From: JBBSIN01 sp038232055
GTDB lineage: Bacteria; Actinomycetota; Actinomycetes; JADGOV01
Length of the DNA: 50,154 nucleotides
Direction of reading: 5' to 3'
Assembly: GCA_038232055.1 (NCBI GenBank)
Contig: JBBSIN010000008.1
Span: 1-50,154, forward strand
Within the stretch, counting starts at the first letter, position 1. Each line of letters starts with the position of its first letter. The notes beneath the pieces are model-generated. The model was not told the DNA's origin. It searched no databases and saw only the letters and a program-made list of their open reading frames with translations. The position numbers and the translations under genes are program-made. Below are positions 33,545 to 42,034 of the stretch, piece after piece.

Positions 33545-34372
33545 TCAGCTCGAAGCTGCCGCAGCGAACGGGTTCGCCACCGCGTCGAGCAGCGCCACGG
33601 TGTAGCTGTCTTGCGGGTGCTGCAGGACCTGCTTGGTCGGGCCCTGCTCGACGAGCTTCCCCTTGTTGAGTACGAGGATCTCGTCAGTGACCACCCGCGC
33701 GCTGAGCAGGTCGTGCGTGATGTAGAGCAGGCTCAGGCCCTGCTCCTGCCGGAGCCTTGCCAGCAGGCGAAGCACACCCGCCCGCAGCGACACGTCGAGC
33801 ATCGAGACCGGCTCGTCGGCGACAATCAGGACCGGGTCGCAGGCCAGCGCACGGGCGACGACGACGCGCTGGCGCTGGCCGCCGGAGAGTTGATGCGGCA
33901 GTTTCGCCGCGTACTGGGCGGCCGGGGTGAGCCCCACCGTCTCGAGCAGCTCGTGGACGCGTCCGGTGGCCGCTCGGGTGGACATGCCCAGGAAGTTTTG
34001 GCATGGACGCATGACCGTGTACTCGACGGTGTGCAGCGGGTTGAGCGCCCCGTACGGGTCCTGGAAGACCATCTGCACCTTGGTGTGCAGGGTGCGGCGG
34101 CCGCCGGCGCTCAGGCGCGTCACGTCGACATCCCCGAACCGGATCGACCCTGCGCTCGGACGCTCCGAGGCTGTGATCATCTTGGCGAGCGTGCTCTTGC
34201 CGCTGCCGCTCGCGCCGACGAGCCCGACGGCCGCGCCCGGTGCGACGGTGAACGACACGTCGTCCACGGCCTTTAAGGTGCTCCGCCGGCGGCCGCGGAC
34301 GGCGTACGTCTTCGAGACGCCGGTGAGGACCAGCGGCGGAGTGGGACTGGTTGAATTGCGGTCAGCGGACAC
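33545..34372 (-). CDS. Oligopeptide/oligosaccharide ABC transporter ATPase (DppF-like)
   Basis: A 275-residue ATPase with Walker A GASGSGKST, Q-loop QDPYGALNP, signature LSGGQRQR and Walker B LIVADEP. It lacks the C-terminal cysteine motif present in its partner. It energises the importer formed with the two upstream permeases. The GTG start overlaps the end of the previous ATPase by 11 nt. Proteins of this class move peptides or, in many actinobacteria, oligosaccharides; the glycosidase neighbours favour a sugar. Confidence 0.88.
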   Translation of the reverse strand: MSADRNSTSPTPPLVLTGVSKTYAVRGRRRSTLKAVDDVSFTVAPGAAVGLVGASGSGKSTLAKMITASERPSAGSIRFGDVDVTRLSAGGRRTLHTKVQMVFQDPYGALNPLHTVEYTVMRPCQNFLGMSTRAATGRVHELLETVGLTPAAQYAAKLPHQLSGGQRQRVVVARALACDPVLIVADEPVSMLDVSLRAGVLRLLARLRQEQGLSLLYITHDLLSARVVTDEILVLNKGKLVEQGPTKQVLQHPQDSYTVALLDAVANPFAAAASS

Positions 34373-35366
34373 TGCTCACCCCCACGTTCGCTCGCCGGGC
34401 CGGGGCTCGGACGTGACACGCGGCCCGACCCCGACCCAGCGGGGCCAGCGGCGGGTCGACCTCCCGGCAAATCTCCTCCGCCAGCGGGCACCTCGGGGTG
34501 AACGAGCAGCCGGCCTGGGGAAGCGAGAGGTCCGGCGGCGTTCCGGGGATGCCGCCGAGGTGGATCTCGTCCGCTCGGGGGTCGGCGTAGCAGCCCAGCA
34601 GCGCCTCGGTGTACGGGTGGTGCGGCCCGGACAGCAGGTCCTTCGCCGGCTGGTCCTCGACGATCCGGCCGGCGTACATCACGAGGACCCGGTCGGTGGC
34701 CTCGAGCACCACGCCGAGGTCGTGGCTGATGAGGATCGCGGTAAACCCGTTCTCGCGCTGCAGGTCCTTGATCGTCTGGATGACCGCGCCCTGCACGATG
34801 ACGTCGAGCGCGGTGGTGGGTTCGTCGAACACGATCAGTTGTGGCTCGAGGGCCAGGGCTAGCGCGATCGACACCCGCTGACGCATCCCGCCGGACAGCT
34901 CGTGCGGGTACCGGCGCAGGGCGGTGGCGTCGAGGCGCACCTTCTCGAGGAGCTCGGCGCCGCGGCTCCGGACGGCGCCGGCCGAGAGCCGCTCGCCGCC
35001 CCGGGCATGCGCCTTCAGGATGTCGCTGAAGTGGAGCTCGACGGTGCGGACCGGGTTCAGCGCGTTCATCCCGCTCTGCAGCACGAGGGCGAAACCGTTG
35101 CGCCGCTGCCGCCGCAGCTGTTCGCCCCGCAGGCTGGCGACGTCCACGTCGGCGAACCGGATGCTGCCGCTCTCGAGCCGAGCCGGCGGCCGCAGCATGC
35201 GGGTGAGCGCGTATCCCAGCGTGGTCTTCCCACAGCCGGACTCGCCGACCAATCCGACGAACCTTCCCTGCTCCAGGGTGAGGTCCACGTCGCGGACCGA
35301 CCAGATCCGCTGCCCGCGGGCGGGCTCGTAGACCACGTTGACGCCTTGTGCCTCGAGGAGGGCCAT
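34362..35366 (-). CDS. Oligopeptide/oligosaccharide ABC transporter ATPase (DppD-like)
   Basis: A 334-residue ATPase. Walker A GESGCGKTT, signature LSGGMRQR and Walker B LIVFDEPTTALD are present. The C-terminal oligopeptide-transporter domain has the Cys-bearing motif CSFTPRCPLAEEIC, known as an iron-sulfur-type cluster site in Dpp/Opp ATPases. The ATG at 35366 overlaps the permease stop (TGATG) and has GGGAGAAG upstream. A longer frame to 35477 is a shadow of the permease. Confidence 0.9.
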   Translation of the reverse strand: MALLEAQGVNVVYEPARGQRIWSVRDVDLTLEQGRFVGLVGESGCGKTTLGYALTRMLRPPARLESGSIRFADVDVASLRGEQLRRQRRNGFALVLQSGMNALNPVRTVELHFSDILKAHARGGERLSAGAVRSRGAELLEKVRLDATALRRYPHELSGGMRQRVSIALALALEPQLIVFDEPTTALDVIVQGAVIQTIKDLQRENGFTAILISHDLGVVLEATDRVLVMYAGRIVEDQPAKDLLSGPHHPYTEALLGCYADPRADEIHLGGIPGTPPDLSLPQAGCSFTPRCPLAEEICREVDPPLAPLGRGRAACHVRAPARRANVGVSSVR

Positions 35367-36307
35367 CACTTCTCCCGAAGTCGGGGGTTGGACAGCGCGT
35401 CGACGCCGAAGTTGACCAGCGTGAACGACACCGCCAGCAAGGCGATCGCCAGGCCGGGAGCGAACACGAGCACCCACTGCCCGGTGAGCAGCGCGTTCTG
35501 CTGCTGGGCGTAGTGCAGGATCGTGCCCCAGCTGACCGCGTCGGGGTTGCCGAGGCCGAGGAACTCCAGGCTGGCCTCGGCCATGACCGCTGCGGTGGCC
35601 GCCGCGAAGAAGCTGCCGGCGACCAGCGAGGTCATGTTCGGCAGGATCTCGCGGAACACTACCCGGAAGAGCCCTTCACCGGAGAACGCCGCCGAGGTCA
35701 CGAACTCGCGGCTGCGCAGCGTCGACGCCTGGCTGCGGATGACCCGGGCGCCGGTCGCCCAGCTGGTGAACGCGACGACCAGCAGGATCGTCCACACCGA
35801 CCGGCTGGAGATGTACGCCGCCAGGATGATCATCAGCGGTAGGGCGGGAATCACCAGTACGAGGTTGGTGACGAAGCTGAGCAGCTCGTCGATCACGCCC
35901 GGCCGGTAACCGGCGATCAAGCCGATAGTGACGGCCACCACGGTGGCGACCAGGCCGGCGCCGAGCCCGACGAGCAGCGAGATGCGGGCGCCGTACACCA
36001 TCTGCGCGAAGACGTCCTGACCGTTGCCGGTGGTGCCGAACCAGTTGGTGGCGTTGGGGTTGAGGTAGGGCGGGAAGTCGGTGGCGGTCGGCGAGTGCGG
36101 TGCCAGCACCGGGGCGAAGACGGCCACCAGGACGATCAGCGCGAGGATGACGAGCCCGATCCGGGCCTTGCCGTTGCCCCACAGCGTGCGCAGCGCGCGG
36201 CCGACGAAGCGCAGCGGACCGGGGACGGCTCCGCCGCCCGGCCCGATCGGGATCGGGGCGCCGACGCCCGGCGCCTCCGGCGGGGGGAGCGGTGTGGTGA
36301 TGGTCAT
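35366..36307 (-). CDS. ABC transporter permease (DppC-like)
   Basis: A 313-residue membrane protein. An N-terminal Pro/Gly-rich cytoplasmic segment precedes about six hydrophobic helices, and the EAA-like loop that docks the ATPases is around SWATGARVIRSQ. The start ATG overlaps the stop codon of the other permease (ATGA). With that protein it forms the membrane channel of the importer. Confidence 0.9.
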   Translation of the reverse strand: MTITTPLPPPEAPGVGAPIPIGPGGGAVPGPLRFVGRALRTLWGNGKARIGLVILALIVLVAVFAPVLAPHSPTATDFPPYLNPNATNWFGTTGNGQDVFAQMVYGARISLLVGLGAGLVATVVAVTIGLIAGYRPGVIDELLSFVTNLVLVIPALPLMIILAAYISSRSVWTILLVVAFTSWATGARVIRSQASTLRSREFVTSAAFSGEGLFRVVFREILPNMTSLVAGSFFAAATAAVMAEASLEFLGLGNPDAVSWGTILHYAQQQNALLTGQWVLVFAPGLAIALLAVSFTLVNFGVDALSNPRLREK

Positions 36308-37287
36308 TGGCGCACCCGCGGGTCGAGCCGGACGTAGAGCAGGTCGACGACGAAGATCGCGACCAGCATGCTCACGGTGATGACGAGGAAGAGCGCCTGC
36401 ATCAGTGGGAAGTCGCGGTTGGAGACCGCGGTGTAGAGCAGGTTGCCCAGGCCTGGGTAGCTGAAGATGCCTTCGACGAGCACAGATCCGCCGACGACGG
36501 CGCCGAGTGAGAGGCCGAACGCGGTGACGTTGGGCAGTAGCGCGTTGCGGGCGGCGTACAGCAGCGCCACCGTCCGGGTCCGCAGGCCGTTGGCCTCGGC
36601 GAACGTCACGTAGTCCTCGCCCAAGGTGTTGATCATGTTGTTACGCATGCCGAAGACCCAACCGGACAGCGTGGTGACGGCCAGTGTCACCCCGGGAAGC
36701 ACGCTGTGTGTGAACGCGTCGGAGAGAAACGGCCCGCTGAGGTTGGGGGTCACGCCCGCGTTGTATCCGCCTTTGATCGGGAACCAGCCGAGCTTGAAGG
36801 CGAAGACATAGAGCAGCAGCAGCCCCAGCCAGAACGGTGGGAAGGCCGCGAAGAGCGTCGCCCCGAGCGTGACCGTCGTGTCGGCGGCCCGACCACGTCG
36901 CCATCCCGCGTAGATCCCGAGCAGGGTGCCGATGACGAACGCGAGGACCGTCGTCACGCCGACGAGGATCAGCGTCCACGGCAACGCCTTGCCGATCGTG
37001 GTGGCGACGGTCTCGCTCGGGAAGGAGTAGGACGTGCCGAACTTGAAGTGCGCGATGTTCTTCAGGTAGTCCCAGTACTGGCTCAGCGGGTTGGCGTTCG
37101 GCACGCCGAGCTGGATCTCGACCGCCTGCCGTTGGGCGTTCGTGATCGGCACGCCGCTCGAGGCGAGCTTGCCCAGGGCGGCGTCCACCGGCGACCCTGG
37201 CATGAGCCTCGGCAAGATGAAGTTCAGCGTGATGGCCGCCCAGAGCGTGACCAGAAACAGGGCCACCTTGCGGAACACGTAGCGCAC
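36304..37287 (-). CDS. ABC transporter permease (DppB-like)
   Basis: A 327-residue membrane protein starting MRYVFRKVALFLVTLWAAI, the usual DppB N-terminal helix, and carrying a loop YVTFAEANGLRTRTVALLYA that contacts the ATPases. The start is GTG 37287, two bases after the binding-protein stop codon. Six hydrophobic segments are visible. The longer open frame to 37947 is a shadow of the binding protein. Confidence 0.9.
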   Translation of the reverse strand: MRYVFRKVALFLVTLWAAITLNFILPRLMPGSPVDAALGKLASSGVPITNAQRQAVEIQLGVPNANPLSQYWDYLKNIAHFKFGTSYSFPSETVATTIGKALPWTLILVGVTTVLAFVIGTLLGIYAGWRRGRAADTTVTLGATLFAAFPPFWLGLLLLYVFAFKLGWFPIKGGYNAGVTPNLSGPFLSDAFTHSVLPGVTLAVTTLSGWVFGMRNNMINTLGEDYVTFAEANGLRTRTVALLYAARNALLPNVTAFGLSLGAVVGGSVLVEGIFSYPGLGNLLYTAVSNRDFPLMQALFLVITVSMLVAIFVVDLLYVRLDPRVRQ

Positions 37288-37289
37288 GG

Positions 37290-38954
37290 TCAGGCCTTCG
37301 TGAGGTGCGTCAGCACGGTCAGCAGCGAGTTGTTGTAGTTGGTCGGCAGCGTGTACGGGTCGGTGGCCGACGGCCACCCGGTGAAGTGCTTGGTGGAGAA
37401 CAGGCCCCAGCTGCCGCCGTAGTAAAGCAGCACCAGGGGCGTCTTCTCGTACATGACCTTCTCGAGCTGGTACGTCGCCTGCAGCTGCGCCGGCGCCTTG
37501 GTGGCCGAGGCCAGCGTGGAGAGGGCGGCATCGACAGTCGGGTCCTTGAACCGCTCGAAGTTGTTCGCCGTCGGCTTGTTCACCGCTGTGGCGAAGCTGC
37601 TGTTCAGCGCGTTGTTGAAGTCGGTATACGGGTCGCCGGTGCCGCCGAAGCCACCGATGGCCGCGTCGAACGTGCCGGCCTGGATGCTCTGCTGGTACTG
37701 CGGGAACTGCGGCAGGTCCATGCTCACCTTGATGCCGACCTTGGCCAGCTGGTTGGTGATCTCCTTCGCCGCCGCGACCCAGTCGGTGAAGTTCGTCGGC
37801 ATGACGATCGACATGCCGGCCTGCTTGCCGTCCTTGCCGACGAGCTTGTTGCCCTGCATCGTGTAGCCGGCTTGGCTGAACGCGGACTGCGCCGCCGCCG
37901 CGTCCTGGCTGACCAGGCCCTGACCCGGCAGGTTGGGGTCGAGCCACTTCTGCAGGTTGGGCAGGATGATGCCGGACTGGCTGGCCTGCGTGAGATAGCC
38001 GTTGACCGCCTTGTTTGCGATCGTGGTCCGGTTGAGCGCAAGCGACAGGCCCTTGCGGAAGTTGGCGTCCTTGTACGGCGACTTGGTCAGGTTGAGGAAG
38101 AGGCTGATCGTGCCGCCGGGCGGGAACCAGTACACGTTGTGCTTCGGATCCCGGCTGACGAACGTCTGCTTGACGTTGGGCAGGAAGTTGTAGGACCAGT
38201 CGAACTTCCCGCTGGTGACGTCGAGCTGGTTGGTGCTCTGGTTGCTCGCCTGCGCCGGAAAGACGACCTTGGCCGGGGCGACCTTGGCGGCTTGCCAGTA
38301 GCTGGGGTTCTTCGTCAGTGAGTACTGCGTCGGCGCGAACGCGTCGAGTGTGAACGGTCCGCTTCCGACCGGCTTCGTGTTGGGGAACTTCGTCGGGTCG
38401 CTGACCGAGGACCAGACGTGCTCGGGCACGATCGGGACCGCTGCGATGACGCCCGCGAACGGAACGTTGGGTGCCTTGAACTTGACAGTGACATCGTTAC
38501 CGGCGGCGGAGACGCTGTTGATCTGACCCCAGACTCCGGTGCTGTCGAGCGCCCGGAACTTCTTCAACAGGTTGAAGGTGAAGACCACGTCGGCCGGGGT
38601 GAGGGCCTTGCCGTCGCTCCACTTCACCCCCGGGCGGATCGCGTAGACGAGGGTCTTCGGATCGGTGAAGCGGTAGTCGGTGGCCAGGAACGGCGTGTAG
38701 GTGCCGTCGATGGGGCTGCGAATCTCGAGCGGCTCGTAGACGAGATACGTCCCGTGCAGCTCGGTGGCGGGCTGGAACGGGTTGAAATTCGCGACCAGCG
38801 TCGGGTTGCCGGCGTCCCCCTGGATTGTCAGGGTGCCCGTGCCGCCACCACCGGCCTGGTTCGAGGCGGAGGTGCACGCCCCGAGGCCGGCTCCCAGCAG
38901 AGTGGCGAGGGCCACGCACGACATGGCTGTTCTCACGTGTGCAGGACGACTCAT
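37290..38954 (-). CDS. Solute-binding lipoprotein, family 5 (Dpp/Opp-like)
   Basis: A 554-residue extracellular binding protein. The signal peptide ends in the lipobox L-G-A-C, with the lipidated Cys at residue 27, followed by a short Gly/Ser linker. The family-5 core shows AIRPGVKWSDGKALTPADVVFTFN-type sequence (in part) and VGSGPFTL. It captures the ligand for the two permeases; family 5 includes proteins that bind cello-, manno- and xylo-oligosaccharides as well as peptides. The ATG overlaps the GH39 stop codon (ATGA). Confidence 0.9.
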   Translation of the reverse strand: MSRPAHVRTAMSCVALATLLGAGLGACTSASNQAGGGGTGTLTIQGDAGNPTLVANFNPFQPATELHGTYLVYEPLEIRSPIDGTYTPFLATDYRFTDPKTLVYAIRPGVKWSDGKALTPADVVFTFNLLKKFRALDSTGVWGQINSVSAAGNDVTVKFKAPNVPFAGVIAAVPIVPEHVWSSVSDPTKFPNTKPVGSGPFTLDAFAPTQYSLTKNPSYWQAAKVAPAKVVFPAQASNQSTNQLDVTSGKFDWSYNFLPNVKQTFVSRDPKHNVYWFPPGGTISLFLNLTKSPYKDANFRKGLSLALNRTTIANKAVNGYLTQASQSGIILPNLQKWLDPNLPGQGLVSQDAAAAQSAFSQAGYTMQGNKLVGKDGKQAGMSIVMPTNFTDWVAAAKEITNQLAKVGIKVSMDLPQFPQYQQSIQAGTFDAAIGGFGGTGDPYTDFNNALNSSFATAVNKPTANNFERFKDPTVDAALSTLASATKAPAQLQATYQLEKVMYEKTPLVLLYYGGSWGLFSTKHFTGWPSATDPYTLPTNYNNSLLTVLTHLTKA

Positions 38955-40831
38955 GTTTTCTTCTCCTCATCGGTACCACCTGACCGCCCGCTGGACGCCA
39001 GGCGGATCCGGGCCACGCCCGGCATGGGTAGGTCGAGGTCGAGCCGAGCTGTGCCGTCGGCTGGCGTGACGTCGGCCAGCCGAAGGGTGTGGAGCTCGTC
39101 GTGCCGTCGCAGGTGCGCCCACAGCGCGGGGTCAGGCCAGTCGACGTCGGCCGGGCACTGGGCCACCACGTTGGAGTGGCGCTCGTCGACCCGGGCCAGG
39201 TCCACCCGGTACGCCGCAAGATCCAACCCGCTGACGGTGACCCGCACGCTGCGGTCGAGGCGCGGGTCGCCGCCGCTCAGCTCGGCGTTGATACTGCCGT
39301 TCCAGACCAGCACATCGACGGTGCCGTCGTCGTGCCGAGCCGCCCACGCCTGCACGACCACGTCGGCGCCGTCGCCCTCGACGACGCTGGCCAACACCTG
39401 GTCGCCGAGGTGCGCGGCGAGATGAACGGCCCAGTAGCGCGGCTTGCGGAGGTTGCCCACGCTGAGCAGCCCGAAGCCGTCATGGAAGAGCCGTGGCGGA
39501 CGACCCAGCTCCTCGAAGTGGTCACTGATCACCCAGTAGGCCAGGGCAGCCAGCCGGCCCTGCGCGGCGGCGAAGCCGCTCAGAACGAACGGGGCGCCGA
39601 AGGCGCTGTCGTGCAGCGGGCCGAAGTGAGTGGAGCCCACGCCCCACTCCGTCCACCAGATCGGGATGCCGTTGTAGTGATTGCGGTCCAGTGACGGACG
39701 TGGGTCGAGAGGCAGGTTGCCGTAGGTGTGCGTGGACACGAAGTCGAGCGCCGTGCCGGCGCGGGCGGCGTGTGCTGCCAGCATCCCGACCCATTCCCCG
39801 GCGGCGGTCGACGGCCCGCCGATGCGCAGCCGCGGGTCGACGCTCTTGACCGCGTGTGCCGCCTCGTCGTACAGCCGGAAGTACTCGTCCTGCGTGCCGG
39901 ACCAGAAGACGACCAGGTTGGGCTCGTTCCACACCTCGAACCCCCAGTCCGCGACCTCGTCGACGCCGTACCGGTCGACGAGGTGTGCGGCCAGTGCCCG
40001 CACCAGCTCGCGCCACTCCGCCCAGTCGGCCGGGGGCGAGATGACGCCGCGGTAGCCGAACACCGTCTGCGTGGCGTCTCGCGCCAGCGCGGCCGGCATG
40101 AACGACAGCTCCACCACCGGGCGGACGCCGATCGCCAGAATCTGGTCATAGATGCGGTCGACCCGGTCGAAGTTGACGTCGATTCCGCCGTCGGCGCTGC
40201 GGGTTACCACCGCGTTGTCGTCGTGCAGGATCGCGTGTGCACGTACCCGCGTGACACCGAGGTCCTCGTGCGCGCGGCGCAGCGACTCGGCGAACTCGGC
40301 GCCGATGTCATGGCCGTGGCCGTCCATCCCGGCGTGCAGTTGGGAGAGCCGCTCGGCGCCGACCATGTGCCACACCCGGTCGAGCCGACTGGTGACCGTC
40401 GACGCGTCGACGGTCACCTCGACGCGGCCGGGGTCTCCGACAGCCGTAGAGCCGCGAACCGGCTCAGACCAGGCTCCTGCCGGGAAGTCGGCGCCGGTCA
40501 CCCCTGCTACTCGATAGCGGTACACGATGTCGTCGGCCAGTCCGGTGTCCGCGAACTGGGTCCCGGCGACGGCTGGGACGTCACTGCCGCCATGCGTCAC
40601 CACTCGTGGCCGGCCAGTGCTGCCGTCCGTCCGCTCGATCAGATAGCCGGCCGCACCCGGCACCGGGTCCCAGGACAGCCGCACGTGTCCAACGCCGGGC
40701 TTGGCGCGTACCGCCATGGGGGCCGAGAGGGCAGGCGACTGATCCGCGTCGGCCGTCGCGGGAAGTCGCTGATCGATCCGCTGCCGCCAACTCTCGCGTG
40801 CCTGTGCCGCGCTCGCGAGCTCGCCGGTCAC
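38951..40831 (-). CDS. GH39-type glycosidase with an N-terminal FN3-like domain, cytoplasmic
   Basis: A 626-residue protein without a signal peptide. Residues about 38-128 look like a fibronectin type III domain (RLSWDPVPGAAGYLIERTDG ... YRYRVAGVTG). Residues about 150-480 form a (beta/alpha)8 barrel of the GH39 type (beta-xylosidase/iduronidase), with acid/base E303 in EVWNEPN and nucleophile E395 in WWTEWG. A beta-sandwich tail follows. I chose GTG 40831: it overlaps the lacI stop (GTGA) and has GGAGGG five bases upstream. An ATG at 40873 inside lacI is the alternative. It probably hydrolyses the imported oligosaccharide. Confidence 0.85.
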   Translation of the reverse strand: MTGELASAAQARESWRQRIDQRLPATADADQSPALSAPMAVRAKPGVGHVRLSWDPVPGAAGYLIERTDGSTGRPRVVTHGGSDVPAVAGTQFADTGLADDIVYRYRVAGVTGADFPAGAWSEPVRGSTAVGDPGRVEVTVDASTVTSRLDRVWHMVGAERLSQLHAGMDGHGHDIGAEFAESLRRAHEDLGVTRVRAHAILHDDNAVVTRSADGGIDVNFDRVDRIYDQILAIGVRPVVELSFMPAALARDATQTVFGYRGVISPPADWAEWRELVRALAAHLVDRYGVDEVADWGFEVWNEPNLVVFWSGTQDEYFRLYDEAAHAVKSVDPRLRIGGPSTAAGEWVGMLAAHAARAGTALDFVSTHTYGNLPLDPRPSLDRNHYNGIPIWWTEWGVGSTHFGPLHDSAFGAPFVLSGFAAAQGRLAALAYWVISDHFEELGRPPRLFHDGFGLLSVGNLRKPRYWAVHLAAHLGDQVLASVVEGDGADVVVQAWAARHDDGTVDVLVWNGSINAELSGGDPRLDRSVRVTVSGLDLAAYRVDLARVDERHSNVVAQCPADVDWPDPALWAHLRRHDELHTLRLADVTPADGTARLDLDLPMPGVARIRLASSGRSGGTDEEKKT

Positions 40832-41892
40832 CGCGCCCTCCGGTCCCGTACACCCGTCGACCGGCCGCGGCATCCGCAGCTGCGCCGGACGACCACCTGG
40901 GTAGGCAGCACGACCGAGCGCCGCGGTGACGTTGGCTTGCCGATACGGTCGAGGAGAACCTCGAGCGACCGTTCGCCAAGGTCGCGCATGGGCTGCCGCA
41001 CCGTGGTCAGCGCCGGCCGCACGTGGCGGGCGGACGCGATGTCGTCGAACCCAGTCAGTGCGATGTCGGTGGGGACGCGTAGCCGCGCGGCGCGCAGCGC
41101 CGTCATGGCGCCGATCGCCATCTCGTCATTGCCGATGACGACCGCATGCGGTGGTCGAATCCGGGCGGCGAGCACGGCATGCATGGCACGCTCGCCGCCC
41201 GCCTCGGTGAACCCGCCCTCGGCATCGGGGGAGCCGGGAACCGGGAGGCCGGCTGCGGCCATTGCCTCGGCGAACCCGGCGAAGCGCTCCATTGAGTCCG
41301 GCGAGCGGGCCGGGCCGCTGATGAACGCAAAGTCGCGGTAGCCGTGCTCTTCGATGAGGTGGCTGGTGACCTGCCTCGCACCTCCGCGGCTGTCGGCACC
41401 GACGAAGTCGACGCGGTGACGACCCGAGTGGCTGGCAAGCACGACGACAGGCACGGAACGAGCAATGCTTGCCAGATCCTGCGTCGACAGGCTGCGCGCC
41501 AGCACGACGAGTCCGTCGACCTTACTCGCCACGGAGAACGCCAGCTGCCGGCCGGATGAGCCCCGAGTCGCGGCGATGAGTACGGCGTCGCCGGCCGCCG
41601 TCGCGGCCCGCTCCGCGCCTCGTATCACCTCGTCGACGTAGAGGGGCGACTCCTCCTCCGCGCCGCCGGACTGGCCGAGGTCGGGAAACAACAGTCCCAC
41701 GATCCCTGCTCGCCGCATCGCCAGGCCGCGGGCAGACCCGCTGGGCACCCAGCCGAGCTCCGCCGCCGCCGAAAGCACCCGCTCTCTGGTCGTCGCAGAG
41801 AACCCCGAGCCGTCGCGCATGACACGGGAGACCGTCGCCGTCGACACCCCGCTGTGGCGAGCCACTGCGTAGATCGTCGACCGGGACGTCAT
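40828..41892 (-). CDS. LacI-family transcriptional regulator
   Basis: A 354-residue repressor. The helix-turn-helix TIYAVARHSGVSTATVSRVM is at residues 6-25, followed by the hinge region and a periplasmic-binding-protein-like ligand domain (GLLFPDLGQS, HAVVIGNDEMAIGAM, ALTGFDDI). The hinge sequence RGLAMRRAGIVG is typical. It is the first gene of the operon, so it should control its own expression and that of the seven genes behind it. Two LacI-type palindromes overlap the predicted promoter upstream. The inducer is presumably the imported sugar. Confidence 0.95.
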   Translation of the reverse strand: MTSRSTIYAVARHSGVSTATVSRVMRDGSGFSATTRERVLSAAAELGWVPSGSARGLAMRRAGIVGLLFPDLGQSGGAEEESPLYVDEVIRGAERAATAAGDAVLIAATRGSSGRQLAFSVASKVDGLVVLARSLSTQDLASIARSVPVVVLASHSGRHRVDFVGADSRGGARQVTSHLIEEHGYRDFAFISGPARSPDSMERFAGFAEAMAAAGLPVPGSPDAEGGFTEAGGERAMHAVLAARIRPPHAVVIGNDEMAIGAMTALRAARLRVPTDIALTGFDDIASARHVRPALTTVRQPMRDLGERSLEVLLDRIGKPTSPRRSVVLPTQVVVRRSCGCRGRSTGVRDRRAR

Positions 41893-41930
41893 GTCGAGAG
41901 CCCGCTCCCGTCCCGATTCAGTCCACTGCT

Positions 41931-41962
41931 AGGTAAGCGCTTACTTAGGTAACCGCTTACCT
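41931..41962. promoter_or_regulatory. Two LacI-type operators in tandem
   Basis: Operator 1 is the perfect 12-bp palindrome GTAAGCGCTTAC at 41933-41944. Operator 2, at 41947-41962, has perfect 6-bp arms AGGTAA/TTACCT around CCGC. Their centres are 16 bp apart. The sequence matches the (G/A)TAAGCGCTTA-type sites of actinobacterial LacI regulators with a central CG. They lie 39-70 bases upstream of the lacI start codon. Confidence 0.88.
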
Positions 41963-41987
41963 ACACCCAGGCGGGTTGCTCCGTCAA
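41958..41987 (-). promoter_or_regulatory. Promoter of the lacI-GH39-ABC-GH144 operon
   Basis: On the minus strand, TTGACG (41987-41982) is followed after 18 bp by TAGGTA (41963-41958). The -10 hexamer is an imperfect match at its last base. Operator 2 covers the -10 box and operator 1 covers the transcription start region, so bound repressor would block initiation. Confidence 0.5.
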
Positions 41988-42034
41988 GACCCGCTCTGCA
42001 CCGATTGCCGGCTTGGGCTCGTCGAGGTGTGGCG

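Noticed and set aside
39728..41341. Long plus-strand frame opposite the GH39 and lacI genes
   Set aside because: It mirrors the third-position GC pattern of the real minus-strand genes and resembles no family.
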